DNA of 64,000 nucleotides from Malus domestica (GCF_042453785.1 NC_091677.1:8341501-8405500); one strand, 5' to 3'; counted from the first letter of the stretch, positions 24,283-36,259 are shown. The notes: generated from the letters alone by a model not told the origin. Numbers and translations are program-made.

Positions 24283-25077
24283 CTCAGAAAAATCTCAAAA
24301 GGGTAAGTGGAAAAAAGGGCAAATAACAAGAAGTGATTGCTGCGTGAAAAAAAAAATTGAAGATGTGAAAAATTGTGACCCAACAACACTACTACATATC
24401 CATAAATGATGCGACCCATCTAAGAAAATCGAAGAAAAAAATTGTAGAGATGAAGGAAGAAGATAAACCAAACAAAGTGGCTGGCAAACAGTGAGAGAAA
24501 GAGAGAGTTAGACATTCAAAGAGGTCCATAGATTTGAAATCCAAAGGTGTGAGGTAGGATTCTATTTGGCTTTGGTTATATATACTTCTTGCTCTCAAAT
24601 CCTATAAAATACACAACTTAATAAAATCCTACAAAATCTTTAGTTTTTTAATACCCCTAGATTTGGATGGATTTTGAAAAATGACTATTAAAATCTCGAT
24701 TGACTACACCTAGATTTTTATGGATTCTAAAAATCCTTTAGTTGACTACACTAGAATTTTAAAGTCTTTTAAAATCCTCTCAAATCCGAATTTGACTACA
24801 CCCCCTTAAATAGATTAAAAGAATTAATTATTTTGTATAATTCATCGGCACCAGTTTATTAGGTTTATAGTTCCATATATATACCACATCAACAAACAAA
24901 CGGAGTTATAACGGAATGATCACATTGGTGTGGACATTCAAAGATAGGGGGCTACATTTATTGATTTTCATTGCTATTAAACTAAGGACTTATAGCAATC
25001 TAAAGGACCATTTTGGCTAGGAAGCCTTCTAAAATATTCATCAAGTAAAGCCTCATCCAAATGTGCGTTCCAACATT
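24283..25077. repeat. Duplicated UGT 3'-flank block, copy C
   Basis: Collinear with copies A, B and D and ends at the stop of UGT copy C. It provides the uninterrupted reference site (agagttagacattcaaagagg near 24,505) for the Harbinger-like insertion in copy A, and for the small insertion at 30,579 in copy D. Confidence 0.8.
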
Positions 25078-26526
25078 TTAACCACGGGATTTCAACTCTT
25101 GGATTAGGGCATTCAAATCAGAATGTGATGATCCTCCCTTCTCAATAGCCCTCTTTGCCTGCTCTGCAAGTTCCCAAGCTCTACTTCTCATTTGCTTTGC
25201 TTCCTCACCCACCATAATCCTCCTTACGGCTTTATCAACAGCTTTCTTCTTAACAAAATCCCCAACAAGACTAACCCATTTCTGAGCACCCACTCCAACA
25301 CCTATCTTCAGCACTTGGGTCACCAGCTTCTCGTTGTAAAACTGCTCCGCCGACACCGGCCACGTCACCATCGGCAACCCAGCCGCAATCCCTTCCAACG
25401 TCGAGTTCCACCCACAGTGAGTTACAAACCCGCCAACAGCCCTATGGTCAAGAATCAGAAGCTGCGGGGCCCACCCTCTTATTATTAGTCCTTTCCCTGC
25501 CATCCTATGCTCAAACCCTTCTGGCAGCCAATCCTCTTTCTCCATGTCATCATCTTGTCCTCTCCTCACTACCCAAATGAAGTCCTGCCCAGAAGCCTGA
25601 AGCCCCATTGCAATCTCCTTAAGCTGAGAGGCATTGAATTTAGCCATGCTTCCAAAACACACATAAACAACCGAATTGGGTTCTTTTGAATCAAGCCACT
25701 TCAAGCAATCGTGCTCGTTGATAGAAGATGCTTTTCCTCTAAGTGCTTTTTCTTCATTGCTTCTATTGCATAGAGAAACAGGGCCTATATGCCAAGCCTT
25801 CCTCCCCAAAACGTTTCTGTAATAATCTGCATAAACCGGTTCGAGCTCATAGAAACTGTTCACAACAATTCCATAGCTCGTCTGCTCAGATTCCTTGGCC
25901 CGTTTGAGCAACCGGGTCAAGTCGTTTTCAATATTTTCCTTGTCAAAAGCAGGCACTTGGGCTCTTGTCATAGTAATCTCACCAGGAAAATTCGGAATCA
26001 CGAAAGGTTCCAAATCGGACGAACTGTTCTTAAAAGGCTCATACTTGCTCATATTATATGAGGCAGCCGAGGCGAAGAAACTAGTGCCATGAAAAACCAA
26101 CCTCGGAATATCAAACTTTGCAGCTGCATCAGTTGCCCAAGGAAAACATATGTCTGCCAAAAGGAAACTAGGTTTTTCGTCGAGCAGAAGCTGCTCGAGC
26201 GGTTCTTGGAGCAAGCTTGTTGCTTTGAGGAAATTGGTGGATAATTCTGGTGAGGGGAGTGAGTTGAGATACTCACAACCATCTGGTAGACCGGCTTCTA
26301 CAGAAGGGAACTTGATGGTTTTGATTTCGACTTTGACGTTGCCGGAATTGATTTCGCTTGACTGAGTGGCTTTGGAGAATGTTGAAGCGTTGAGAGGAGT
26401 TGTAACTATGGTTGTCCTCACTCCTTGCGCTGCGAATAGCTTGGCTATATCTAAGATCGGTACAATGTGGCCGTGAGCCATGTAAGGGAACAAGAAGACG
26501 TGGAACTCGCGGTTTCGGCTACCCAT
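25078..26526 (-). CDS. UDP-glycosyltransferase, UGT73 type (copy C)
   Basis: A single-exon gene of 482 residues (ATG at 26,526, TAA at 25,078), about 95% identical to copy B by eye. The His20 motif (AHGHIVP), the Asp region (ADICFPWATD) and the full PSPG box (about residues 351-395) are present. Compared with copy B it has one extra residue (PSVEAG against PSEAG). It has more differences near the N-terminus, which forms much of the acceptor site (for example GHIVPILDIAKL against GHMIPISDMAKL). The two paralogues could therefore differ in acceptor preference, though this is inference. It is predicted to be cytosolic. The TATA box is conserved about 80 bp upstream. Confidence 0.95.
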   Translation of the reverse strand: MGSRNREFHVFLFPYMAHGHIVPILDIAKLFAAQGVRTTIVTTPLNASTFSKATQSSEINSGNVKVEIKTIKFPSVEAGLPDGCEYLNSLPSPELSTNFLKATSLLQEPLEQLLLDEKPSFLLADICFPWATDAAAKFDIPRLVFHGTSFFASAASYNMSKYEPFKNSSSDLEPFVIPNFPGEITMTRAQVPAFDKENIENDLTRLLKRAKESEQTSYGIVVNSFYELEPVYADYYRNVLGRKAWHIGPVSLCNRSNEEKALRGKASSINEHDCLKWLDSKEPNSVVYVCFGSMAKFNASQLKEIAMGLQASGQDFIWVVRRGQDDDMEKEDWLPEGFEHRMAGKGLIIRGWAPQLLILDHRAVGGFVTHCGWNSTLEGIAAGLPMVTWPVSAEQFYNEKLVTQVLKIGVGVGAQKWVSLVGDFVKKKAVDKAVRRIMVGEEAKQMRSRAWELAEQAKRAIEKGGSSHSDLNALIQELKSRG

Positions 26527-26606
26527 GATTGGGATTTAGAAATGAAGATGGAGGAAGTAAAGTATTTGGGTAATGGTTTGCGTTTGTGATGCATGAATTG
26601 AAGGTT

Positions 26607-26614
26607 ATATATAG
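26607..26614 (-). promoter_or_regulatory. TATA box of UGT copy C
   Basis: Minus-strand TATATA about 80 bp upstream of the ATG, at the same position as in copy B. Confidence 0.55.
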
Positions 26615-26689
26615 AACTATAGAAGTCGACTAAGTAAACAAACTATGGAAGGTTTATAAACAATGTATGGTTATAACCAGAACAGCCTC

Positions 26690-26850
26690 TATATAGTCAT
26701 TTCCATACTCACAATTCACAACCGTACTTGAACAGGATCTGTTCTATCGGTTGTACCTCTGTATCCTTGATTTCTATGGAGACAGGAACCTCAATCTGGT
26801 GGATGAACCATGACCGTGCGATCAGAGCGTGATTAACAACCCTGTGATCC
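26690..26850 (-). pseudogene. Unidentified coding-like segment, third copy
   Basis: The minus strand reads HRVVNHALIARSWFIHQIEV, then PVSIEIKDTEVQPIEQIL and a stop. Its two ends match 20,340-20,420 and 31,430-31,510, but the middle 70 bases are absent from those copies, where GGTTCA is joined directly to AAGTA. I do not recognise the protein. It may be a remnant of the gene that once lay between a UGT and the DUF7815-like gene. Confidence 0.35.
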
Positions 26851-26869
26851 TTGGATCATTCAAAGCAGT

Positions 26870-29446
26870 GGCGAAACCAGGAATTGGCGAGGGGAGGGGC
26901 GGATTTAAAAGGGTGCAAGGTTAAAAATTTATGAAGACAACCAAATCATTTTAGATAGTAGAAAATATTAATAACGTTAATAATTAATCAATATTAATTA
27001 CGAAATGTGACACTATGACGAACTTAGTGAAAACAAATTCAAATTCCTGTACTCTATGACGAATTTAATAATCGAGTACATACACGTGGTTTGGTCGACT
27101 GTACATATGTAATGGGTGCATAGGTACGTCGAATGTGTAAAAGTGTAACCATATTGATAATGCGCAATTGTTTAAAATTGAGACACATAGTAGGTTGAAA
27201 ACAAAAAAGACCTTATCTACCAAAGCGTAAACTAATATTTAACTAGCTGGCATACATAAAGAAAAAAAGATTGCATGCACTAATTAATAATTAATTAACC
27301 CTTCTTATTCTCTTTGGATGTATCAGTTTCAACAAAGGAGAAGATGAGAACAACAGAGCCAAACAGAAGACCTTGAAAAATCAAAGCCTTGAAACCTTTC
27401 ATAATTCTCTAACTCTTGTGCTAATTGTCAGTTCCAATTCTAAAATGCTAGCATTCATGCATAAGAGTTAGAGAATCATAAAAAAAATTAGAATTAAATC
27501 AGTTCCGACTCAAAAGAAAAAATCAAAGCCTTGAAATCAGCTCCTATTCCATATCGAAATTATTAGGAAAGTTCTGGCCTTGGAATCTTTAAAAAATCCC
27601 ACGAGAAAGAAGACTAGAAGGATGTTAATTGTTAATGATAAGCATAAACACAGCACTAGGCTCTGTTGCAGAGCACCAAAACCTAGAGAACCAGATGAAA
27701 TTGCTCACTTCCGACAGGACTAGAGGGGCAGAATTACTCAAAAAAAAAAAAAAATTCTACACACACACACACACAAAACATTCAAATGATACATCTTATC
27801 AAAAATATCAAATGAAACCACTATTGTTTCCTCTAAAAAAAGGTTACATGGTAGTACTATAAACAAATACAGATTCAAAGATAACTCTACCAAAACTAAT
27901 ATCTAATCAAGTCTCAATCTTTTACTTCTGAGCATCCAAATGTGCAAATGAAAAACAAGCATCTTCCATCCTGTAGATATATCAAATCTTGCATCTGTGA
28001 ATGACTACTATTTCGCCCTTGTTATCATCATCTGCAATAAGAATGGAAAACTAATTTTGCTATAAAACTGTTTCCAATTAGAAAATTTCAGTAAAAATAT
28101 TAACCAATTTTAAGAAAACAAATCACACAAAAACAACACTCATAAACCCTATAAATGAAAATCAATGGATGGTATGACACACCCCGACCCGGAATGTCCA
28201 TCTGAACTTCAAATCAAGCTGTGTTGGCCGATACTAAGAAGGTGACGAAACCATAAAATGTGATGATGTGAAAAATGTGAATAAATTTAAACCTAAAAGT
28301 GACTAAATGCAAAAGTGCGCATGTGAGTGAGATTGAACCCATTTCACACGTGATGTCAGAGTATAAGTAAATGTACTACCTAGAAATATGTGCATAGTGA
28401 TAAAGAGTGATAAGGACTCAAACATCCACGTAGGATTTCCACCTGTTAGGTGCATTTTCGTAATTTTTCAAGATTTGGGAATAAAATATATTAATTTTGG
28501 TACGGGATGTCAAATGGTAGATAGAGTTACCATAGATACATGACATGAGTCTTGAATCTCTTCAAAACTATATTTGTTTGGGTATACCAAATGATTGGTT
28601 TCATATGAAAGTAGGAACCAGATGTGGGTTCTTCAAATGTTCTCACATGTTGTCGAGATGGTAGCTAACGACGGTAGTGAATCATTCTGGCAGTAGATGG
28701 TCGTTCTCAGCATTATCATCATCGTTTATAAATTTTGTTTTTGTTTTTTCAACAGTTTTTATCACAGATGTTCTAAAATTGATAACATATTGTTGGACTC
28801 ATAGGCCCTACATGTGTGTCTAGTCAGTACATCAGCATAACATTTGACGAAATCTATGAATGTCAATTTTTGAGACGGCATTGACTAATTTTGAAATTAA
28901 AAGATCAAATGAAGACTTTGGACAATTTCAGAAATCATTAGTTAAAAATAAAATTAAAAAAAAAATAAAAATATTTCAAAGTTATCGGCTTGCCAGAATT
29001 AAGGAATTTTTTATTTTTGTCAAAAGCCACAATTAAGGATTAACAAATCACACATGTCTCTTTGTCATTTATGTTAGGTAAAAGATACATACCTGCTGTT
29101 GTACTTTAAAACTCAACACAAGGCGTCAAATTACACTTACCAAATCAAAACTTGTCATTTATGTTAGGGAGTTGTTTTGCCTCTCCCAAAAAATCATTAT
29201 GCGGCTCTCTGTAGTGTTATGTTTTTCATAAACTTCTTTATGAAAGGAGTGCAGTTTGATTATTTTGGAGTGACAATAACACTGTAAAAACTTGTTTGGA
29301 AGTGATTTTAAGATGACTGAAAGTGTTTCTGATGAAAATATTTTTGAAACCAATCCTTAGTAAAATCCTAAGTGGATACTGGAAAGGTACTTGAAGTGAT
29401 TTTTGCAAAAAACACATACTAGTGCTTCTTCCATAAAGCACTTCAA
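26870..29446. other. Intergenic region without a recognisable gene
   Basis: This is AT-rich sequence. I find no convincing exon on either strand. The stretch from about 28,168 starts GACACACCCCGACCCGGAAT, which looks like a retroelement LTR edge, but no partner end or target duplication was found. A short (AC)n run is at about 27,761-27,775. Confidence 0.5.
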
Positions 29447-29858
29447 GTTTTTTTGAAACTCAAAATCAATTTCATCATAAACGCATTTAGTCATTTTAAA
29501 AGCAATTCAAACGAGCTAAATTTAAGTAAGTTTGGATACATTTAATGTAAGTTTAGATGACAGATCTTAACGTAAACTAAACAGAAGAGAAATATACTTT
29601 GAATCATCTTGCCAAAACCAAAATGGAGGGAGAAGAGAATAAAATGTTTTTTTTTTATTCTTGACTTATTTTATTTTCACGACTTGACGGATATGAATCT
29701 CATAAATCGGATTAGGGAAGAAAGAATTGAGAATTGGATTAAATAACTCTCCTAATCACATTCACATGCATAGTTATTAAATTCGTGTATAATATACGTA
29801 CATAGTTAGTAAATTCAGGTATAATACACGTGCAAAAACAACAACGGTCATCAAAGGG

Positions 29859-30071
29859 GAGGAGGATTCTCTCCTCCTTTTTTCCCATACACTTTCATCC
29901 TCTTCCTGTTTGTGTGGTCACGGTTAAGCCATGTCAACATTTTACATTGATTTTTTTAAGACAAAAACACGTGGTTTAACCGTAACAAAAACACGTGGTT
30001 TAACCGTGACTACACAAACAGGGAAAGAATGGAAGTGTATGGGAAAAAAAGGAGGAGAGAATCCTCCTCCC
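29859..30071. mobile_element. Mutator-type MITE (213 bp)
   Basis: The ends are GAGGAGGATTCTCTCCTCC and GGAGGAGAGAATCCTCCTCCC, near-perfect inverted repeats. ATCAAAGGG is duplicated on both sides (29,850-29,858 and 30,072-30,080). Internally there is a short direct repeat of ACACGTGGTTTAACCGT. It belongs to the same family as the MITE at 20,040. Confidence 0.9.
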
Positions 30072-30578
30072 ATCAAAGGGCCCCTGTGATTAGAAAAAAC
30101 TCGGAAAAATCTCAAAAGGGTAAGTGGAAAAAAGGACAAAGAACAAGAAGCGATTGCTGCGTGGAAATAAAAAATGAAGATGTGAAAATTGTGACCCAAC
30201 AGCACTACTACGTATGAGAAATTATGCAACCCAACATCATTTCTATCCATAAATGATGCGACCCATCAACGAAAATTGAAGGAAAAATTTTAGAGATGAA
30301 GGAAGAATATAAAACAAACAAAGTGGTCAGCGGGCAGTAAGAGGATGAGAGAGTCAGACATTCAAAGAGGTTCATGAATTTGAAATTTCCAGGTGTGAGA
30401 TAGGATTCTATTTGGTTTTGGTTATATACATTTTTCACTCTTAAATTTTACAAAATCCACAATTTAATGGAATCCTACAAAATCTTTAGCTTTTCGATAC
30501 ACCTACATTTTTATGGACTTTAAAAATGATTATTGAAATCTCGACTGACTACACCTAGATGTTCATTGATTCTAAAAA

Positions 30579-30732
30579 GGGAACTTTAACGAAAATCATC
30601 CGGTATTGTTTAGTTTAACAAAAAACCACATTTTTACATTAAAAAGTCAATACTGGTACTATTTATTTTACCTTTTATTTTGTCTTTATAGTTAAAACTC
30701 AAAGTTTTAAAGTCATTTTCATTAGTTTTCAC
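30579..30732. mobile_element. Small MITE (about 154 bp)
   Basis: Begins GGGAACTTTAACGAAAAT and ends ATTTTCATTAGTTTTCAC. The block C paralogue reads straight through TTCTAAAAATCCTTTAG. A probable target duplication is TTCTAAAAA/TTTTAAAAA (one mismatch). A relative is at 58,039. Confidence 0.65.
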
Positions 30733-31101
30733 TTTTAAAAATCCTTTAGTTGACTACACTAGAATTGTAAAGTCTATTAAAATTCTCTCAAATTCGAGTT
30801 TGACTACACCTCCTTAAATAGTTTAAAAGAATTAATTATTTTGTATAATTCATGTGGCACTGCTTTATTAGATTTATAGTCCCATGTATATGCCAGATCA
30901 GCAAACAAACAGAGTTATAATGGAAACATAACAGAAGGATCACATTGGTGGTGGAAATTCAAACGTAAGGACTACATTTATTGATTTTCATTGCTATGGA
31001 CAAAATTAAAGACTTGTACTAATCTGAGGGACCATTTCGATTAAAAAGGCATCTGAAATATTCATCAAGTAAAGCCTCATCCAAATGTGTGCTCCAACAT
31101 T

Positions 31102-31272
31102 TTAATCACGAGATTTCAACACTTTCAATTAGGGCATTCAAATCAGAATATGATGATCCTCCTTTCTCAGTAGCCCTCTTTGCCTGCTCTGCAAGTTCTC
31201 AAGCTCTACTTCTCATTTCCTCTGCTTCCAAACCCACCATAATCTTCCTTACAGCTTTATCAACAGCTTTCT
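31102..31272 (-). pseudogene. UGT73 C-terminal fragment (copy D)
   Basis: This matches the last 57 or so codons of the UGT genes. It contains a TGG-to-TGA stop (SRA*EL) and a one-base shift near the end (ALIESVEIS instead of ALIEELKSRG). At 31,272 homology stops within the codons for DKAV and the sequence joins the region downstream of the DUF7815-like gene. The same joint occurs at about 20,241. Confidence 0.88.
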
Positions 31273-31454
31273 CCTTTCTCAATAGGTATACTCTTTCTGA
31301 ATTGGAATCCTTGATTTTTATATGGTAGTTGCTTCAATGTGGTTGAATTGAAGGCAAAACCTTGGCAGATAGTTGTGACTTGTGAGCAGCAAAAATATAC
31401 AAAGCACAACAACATCATTCCCACATCGTCATTTCCGTACTCACAATTCATACC

Positions 31455-31690
31455 TTACTTGAACCGTGACCGTGCGAACAGAGCGTCACTTACAGCCCTG
31501 TGATGCTTGGAGTGGTCACACGGTTGTCCTACAGACCCCGCCTTCCCAACTCTTTCTTTTTTTGTGTGTAAAATTTCATATTCTTCTTCAATTCTTTCTG
31601 CACTCGCTGCCTTTTGGTTAAAATACACATACTGTCCGATCACAGGCATTCCGATCGCCGTGTAGAAAAAACTTCCAGTATATTTCTTTG
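31455..31690 (-). other. Unidentified coding-like segment 3' of the DUF7815-like gene
   Basis: The minus strand reads GSFFYTAIGMPVIGQYVYFN, then QKAASAERIEEEYEILHTKK and on to DALFARSRFK and a stop. The frame is open for about 75 codons, and a CAA|GTAAGG at the end could be a 5' splice site. It is repeated with lesions at 20,437-20,640. I do not recognise the family. It could be an old exon of a neighbouring gene or part of the DUF7815-like 3' UTR. Confidence 0.35.
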
Positions 31691-31809
31691 ATTTCTACAT
31701 AAGATTATAAAGAATAAAATACAAAATTGCGAACAAATGGAACATATAAAACTAGAATTACATGATGCACAACAAACATTGCATGATAAAAACACAAATA
31801 AATTACGTC

Positions 31810-34445
31810 TCAATCTTTAGAGGGCGGATGTAATCTGTCTTGCTTGGGACGGATTGAAAGAGTGCTTTCGAGCATAAACGAGAGATCATGCATCTGTGAC
31901 ATTATTCTCTCCACATCGTCAGATTTTGACCCTGCTCTTACACTGGAAACATCTCCGCCCTGCGCCAGACCTTCAGATTTTTTTCCATCGTTAGTGCACG
32001 CATCAGCCAACCTAAACACGCAACAGAAAAAGGAGTTAACATAGGTTCTTTAAAGAATGAGCACAAGCATTTTCCATGAAGCTTCACGTATTAGATTACT
32101 GGAAACGGCAAATATGGCATTCCACGGTGATTCGAAACAGGATTCTGCAGCTATAATAGCACCAATAAAAGTTGGCTTATACACGCACCTGTCTAATACA
32201 GAAGGCTCTGGCTGCACTCTATCCACTACAGTTGAACTGTTGGAATTGTTAAATGCTCCTGCTGAGGAATCTGGTTGCAAAAAGCTACCAGAATCCAAGT
32301 CACTGGAGTTGCTAGTGCCGAACAAATTTATTTCTGAAGTGTGGTCAACAGATGTTATCTGATTAATACTTTGTTTTACAGAATTATCTGCAAGATTTGA
32401 TGCATTATCCGAGCTAGCAAAATCATTCCAAGCGTCGAATGAATCATCATCCGCATCAGTAGTCTTATTATCAAGAGGCTTAATGCTAGTGGTCTGCAAT
32501 TGGTTGTCCTGAACCCAATCGACACCACTTTGTTTTACAGAACTATCCACAACATTTGGTGCATTACTCGAGCTTGCGAAATCATTCCAAGCATCAAGTG
32601 AATCATGATTCTCCACAACAGTATTACTATCAAGATCCTTGTTGCTAGTGATCTGCAATTGGTTGTCTTGAACCCAATCGACACCATCAGGAAAAGAGTT
32701 ATTCACATTTTCAGCTATTCCACCCTTCATCTCAGCAAAGATTTCCAACCGTTCAGGCCCTCCAGACAACCCAGAGTTGGAAACGCCCAACAGATCATTT
32801 TGAAACCAGTCGGAGGACATGGATGCAGACCCAGTCACACTATGGTTTGATTTTTCATTTGTTGAGTCCACTACAGATCCAAATACTGTGCCTATGTGGG
32901 CAGAATGGGCAGAAAGATCCACCGTGGAACCCACAAAGGGGTCAAGGGATTTTGATTCTTGGGGAAAGCTTTCAGAAGCTTGAGGGAGGTTTTCAGAAGC
33001 TCGAGGAAGTATTTCAGAAGCTTGAGGAAGGTTTTCAGAAGCTAGAGGAAGGATTTCAGAAGCTTGAGGAAGGTTTCCAGAAGCTTGTGATTCAGAAGCA
33101 GCAAACTGAAAACTTGCCGCCCAACTAGAATCACCACTCTCTCCTTCAGTAGTCTGCACAACTGTCTCAAAAGGCTTTACATTCTCAAACAACCTAAGAG
33201 TTTCATGACCTTGGAAACTCTCTTTACCGACAATCTGTGTGCTAGACCCGAACAACTCTTCGGAATTACTCGAAGCACCATCTTTCTTTCCTTCAAAGAA
33301 AAAGTTGTCGGGATTGACTCCAGCCAAATCTGGAAATTTGAGGAGATTGGGGATCTCATTTGGGAGATCAGTCTCAGTTTTCTCTGGCTTAGAGGTCCAT
33401 TTTATTTCAAGATTTAAGAGATCAGACAGACTTAACTCATCCTTCCGCGCAGTCTGTGCTCTGTTTAATTCATTTGTTCCAACAGGTAAATCCACTACCT
33501 CCTGCAAACCAAAGTCTCAAACTTTACCAAGTATTCAAGAAGCCCCACAAAATTAATTTCAAAGTCTCTACATTGACGAGGGGACAATAAACCTCATTTC
33601 TAGCAAACAAACGATAGGCAGACAAAACTATAATTTCCCACTTAGATGATATGGTTGCTGAATAAATGGACTACAAATCGGTAGCACCTACGAATTTCGA
33701 GTGTGATCGCCTAATATCGAGTACTAAGTAGATGGTGATACACATCATATACTATGTACTATTTCAAAATCACCTTCAACCATTTTAATTTTCCATGCAC
33801 TATAGATTAACATAAATAGCTTCGAATCAGATAAAGAATTTTCGACATCATTACGCTGTTGGGCGGCTAGAATAAGCTGGTAAAACAAATTTAGCAAACT
33901 AAAACAATCAAAGCTTCAATCTTTTTCATCATCCACAAGCAAGAAAGCATATAATTTGTTAAAGTGGTGATTTTTCTTGAATAAACGCATTGAGAATTCA
34001 AACTCCGTTTCTTTCAAGTTTTCCCATCAACCAAACACAACAAAAGGAATCCCCATTTTATTTCCCCATCTTAATCTCAATTTTCTCATCAACCAAACAA
34101 AAGATAGAAAATCAAGTCGCATACCGATCCACTTAAGCTCAGGTACTGGAGCAGCCAACGGTACCCAAAAGTATCCCGGAAATTGATGGGGTCGGGAGGG
34201 AGGTCCTTGCAGTGTTCTCTGCCGCAGAAGACACAGGTCAGCGTCTGAACGCCCCTCAGCAGCCGCCCTTTGCAATGCCTGCACCTCAGGTACGGCGGGG
34301 ATGGATCCAACTCCGCTAGTGTTTCTTCGACAAAAGGTAGATTCGGCAGCGGCGTGTCGTCCGGGTCGTACGACGACAGCTCCGCTTCTTTCCGAAGCGA
34401 GATCTGCACCTGCTTTATCACATCCATCGGGATTTCCATCGCCAT
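31810..34445 (-). CDS. DUF7815-like protein, three exons, function unknown
   Basis: Exons are 34,445-34,125, 33,501-32,189 and 32,011-31,810, with GT-AG junctions in matching phases (SLSGS|EVVDL; LD-R-LAD). The product has 611 residues. Residues 1-107 form a conserved head (MAMEIPMDVIKQVQISLRKE...) with a four-cysteine zinc-ribbon-like motif (CRHCK...CVFCG). The rest is acidic, Ser/Asn-rich and probably disordered. It contains about five short LPQASE repeats (near residues 250-300), then two roughly 55-residue repeats with DWVQDNQLQ and DAWNDFASS. The last exon is predicted helical (ERIMSQMHDLSFMLEST). The head resembles plant proteins annotated DUF7815 or 'dentin sialophosphoprotein-related'; that assignment is from memory. 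No signal peptide or membrane segment is seen. A broken paralogue is at 20,720-23,214. Confidence 0.85.
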
Positions 34446-34599
34446 TATCAGAGTTGGTGGCCGTCGATGCCAGTGTTGGAATCGGGCGGTTGAGTGATGA
34501 GGGGCACAGAGTCACTCAATCGCCATGTTTCCCACCAGTTTCTGTGCGACTCTCACTGCTCGGAATACGTGGTAAATCCTTAAAAAACAATCTTAATTT

Positions 34600-35333
34600 A
34601 ATTTAATTTAATTTAATAATCTTCTTGTTTTTCGTGATAAATTCAAACTTAATATCACCGTATTGTATCATTAGAGAACTCTCTTTTACAAATCGATATT
34701 TTTACTTTAAACTAAAAAGGAAATATTTAAACCCGACAAAAACTTAGATACATTCATCACTTGCTGAAAACTGTTAATCATACATCATGATGTACACAAA
34801 TATCAAACACACTAGTTTCAAAAATTGGCTAAAATAATGAATTTACAAATTTCAAAATTTATTCAAAACCGACGTAATTTCGATTGATTACATTTTGGGC
34901 TCCGTAAGTGGATAAATTTGCACATGCATTTTAAAGTAGACAACAATGCTTATTGGGTTTGCATACACTATTGAAGACGCTCTTAGACTACTCTCAAATT
35001 GTTTAAAATAATTTTTCTCAAGTGTGCATGCATAAGATTTTGCGAGACTCAACAATCGCATTGTCTACAAGAGTTTTTTACTCAAAATTTACTAGCAAAT
35101 CATGAAAAAATTCTACAAAATCCACATAAAATTTTAATTTCATTTAACTTTTACCGCAACATAAGCTTATGAGAATTCATACTAAACATTACAAATATTG
35201 CTTAACCCAAACACAACTTAACACAAATAAAACGGGAAAACGATTTACTTTAAAAGATGAATAAATAAATCTGAAAATTAAAACAGCTTCTCTTTTTTTG
35301 TTTGGAAGAAAGTTTAACCGGGGTGGATGCTAC
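34600..35333. other. Intergenic region
   Basis: AT-rich sequence. The part near 34,700-34,800 matches 23,230-23,325 beyond the broken DUF7815-like copy, marking the upper limit of the tandem duplication. No gene is seen. Confidence 0.6.
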
Positions 35334-36242
35334 TGTGAACACGGAAAATTCCTGAAACGAAAGAGACAAGAACAACGTGCACAAACAAATATTTGGTGTT
35401 TGATGATTTTGGGTTACAATCTCTCTCTATTTTGATCCTCTGATTCAATCTCCGTAAGGTGTTGATTCGTGGATGTTTCGTTGATCCAAGGGGCGTCGAG
35501 GCTTGATCTTGGATGAACAGTTGGAAGTTTCTTCAAATGGTCGTGGGCTTGATCTTTGAAGGTGGATTTGAGCGGATCTTCAAGGGCTTTTGGGCTTGAT
35601 CTTGAAGAACAGTGATGAACGGATCTTCAAGGGCTTTTGGGCTTGATCTTGAAGGACGGTTGGATGTGTGGATTTATCGACGTTTGTTGATCCAAAGGGC
35701 CGTTGGGGCTTGATCTTGGAAGAACGATGAACGAAGAACACTTTCTTCAAGGGCCGTCGGGGCTTGATCTTGAAGGTGGATGATTGTTGATTCAAAGGGC
35801 CGTTGGGGCTTGATCTTGGATGAACGGATGATGAACGATGGTGCTTTCTTCAAGGGCCGTCGGGGCTTGATCTTGAAAGAGCGATGGACGAAGAACGAAG
35901 AACGAAGAGAGCTTTCTTGGTTCTTCGGGAACCTGGATGCTTGAGAGCTTCGGAGTTTCAGAGCTTCAGAGCTTCAAGGTGTAATATGAATTTTGTCTTT
36001 TTTTTTTTTTTGAATGAAATGGGCTTGTATTTATAGAATTTCCAATGCCTAATTTTGAATATAATATCCCAGATGAAATAAGTCGTTTCTGCCAGGTGTT
36101 GACACGTGTCCTATTTGATGACTTTTCCAACTCATTTCAATTTTCGTTGAGTCACACGCTACGTGCAAAATTTATGTAATACATGAGCGTTGACACTTTG
36201 ATTTATCGGTCAACATTTATTTACGAAATTTCGATGTCTACA
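35334..36242 (-). repeat. 3' LTR (909 bp)
   Basis: TGTGAACACGG...GATGTCTACA on the plus strand. It differs from the partner LTR by one substitution (ttttcgttgag against tttttgttgag) and two one-base length changes. It contains several copies of AAGGGCCGTCGGGGCTTGAT and a TATTTATAG on the plus strand. Confidence 0.95.
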
Positions 36243-36259
36243 AATGCCCCCACTTCAAG

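Larger units (their letters stand above)
29447..31101. repeat. Duplicated UGT 3'-flank block, copy D
   Basis: Collinear with copy B (15,478-16,717). It ends at a degenerate UGT stop region. It carries two insertions missing from the other copies: a Mutator-type MITE (29,859-30,071) and a small MITE (30,579-30,732). Confidence 0.8.

Noticed and set aside
28168-28520. Possible LTR edge (GACACACCCCGACCCGG)
   Set aside because: No opposite end, target duplication or coding sequence could be found, so no element is called.
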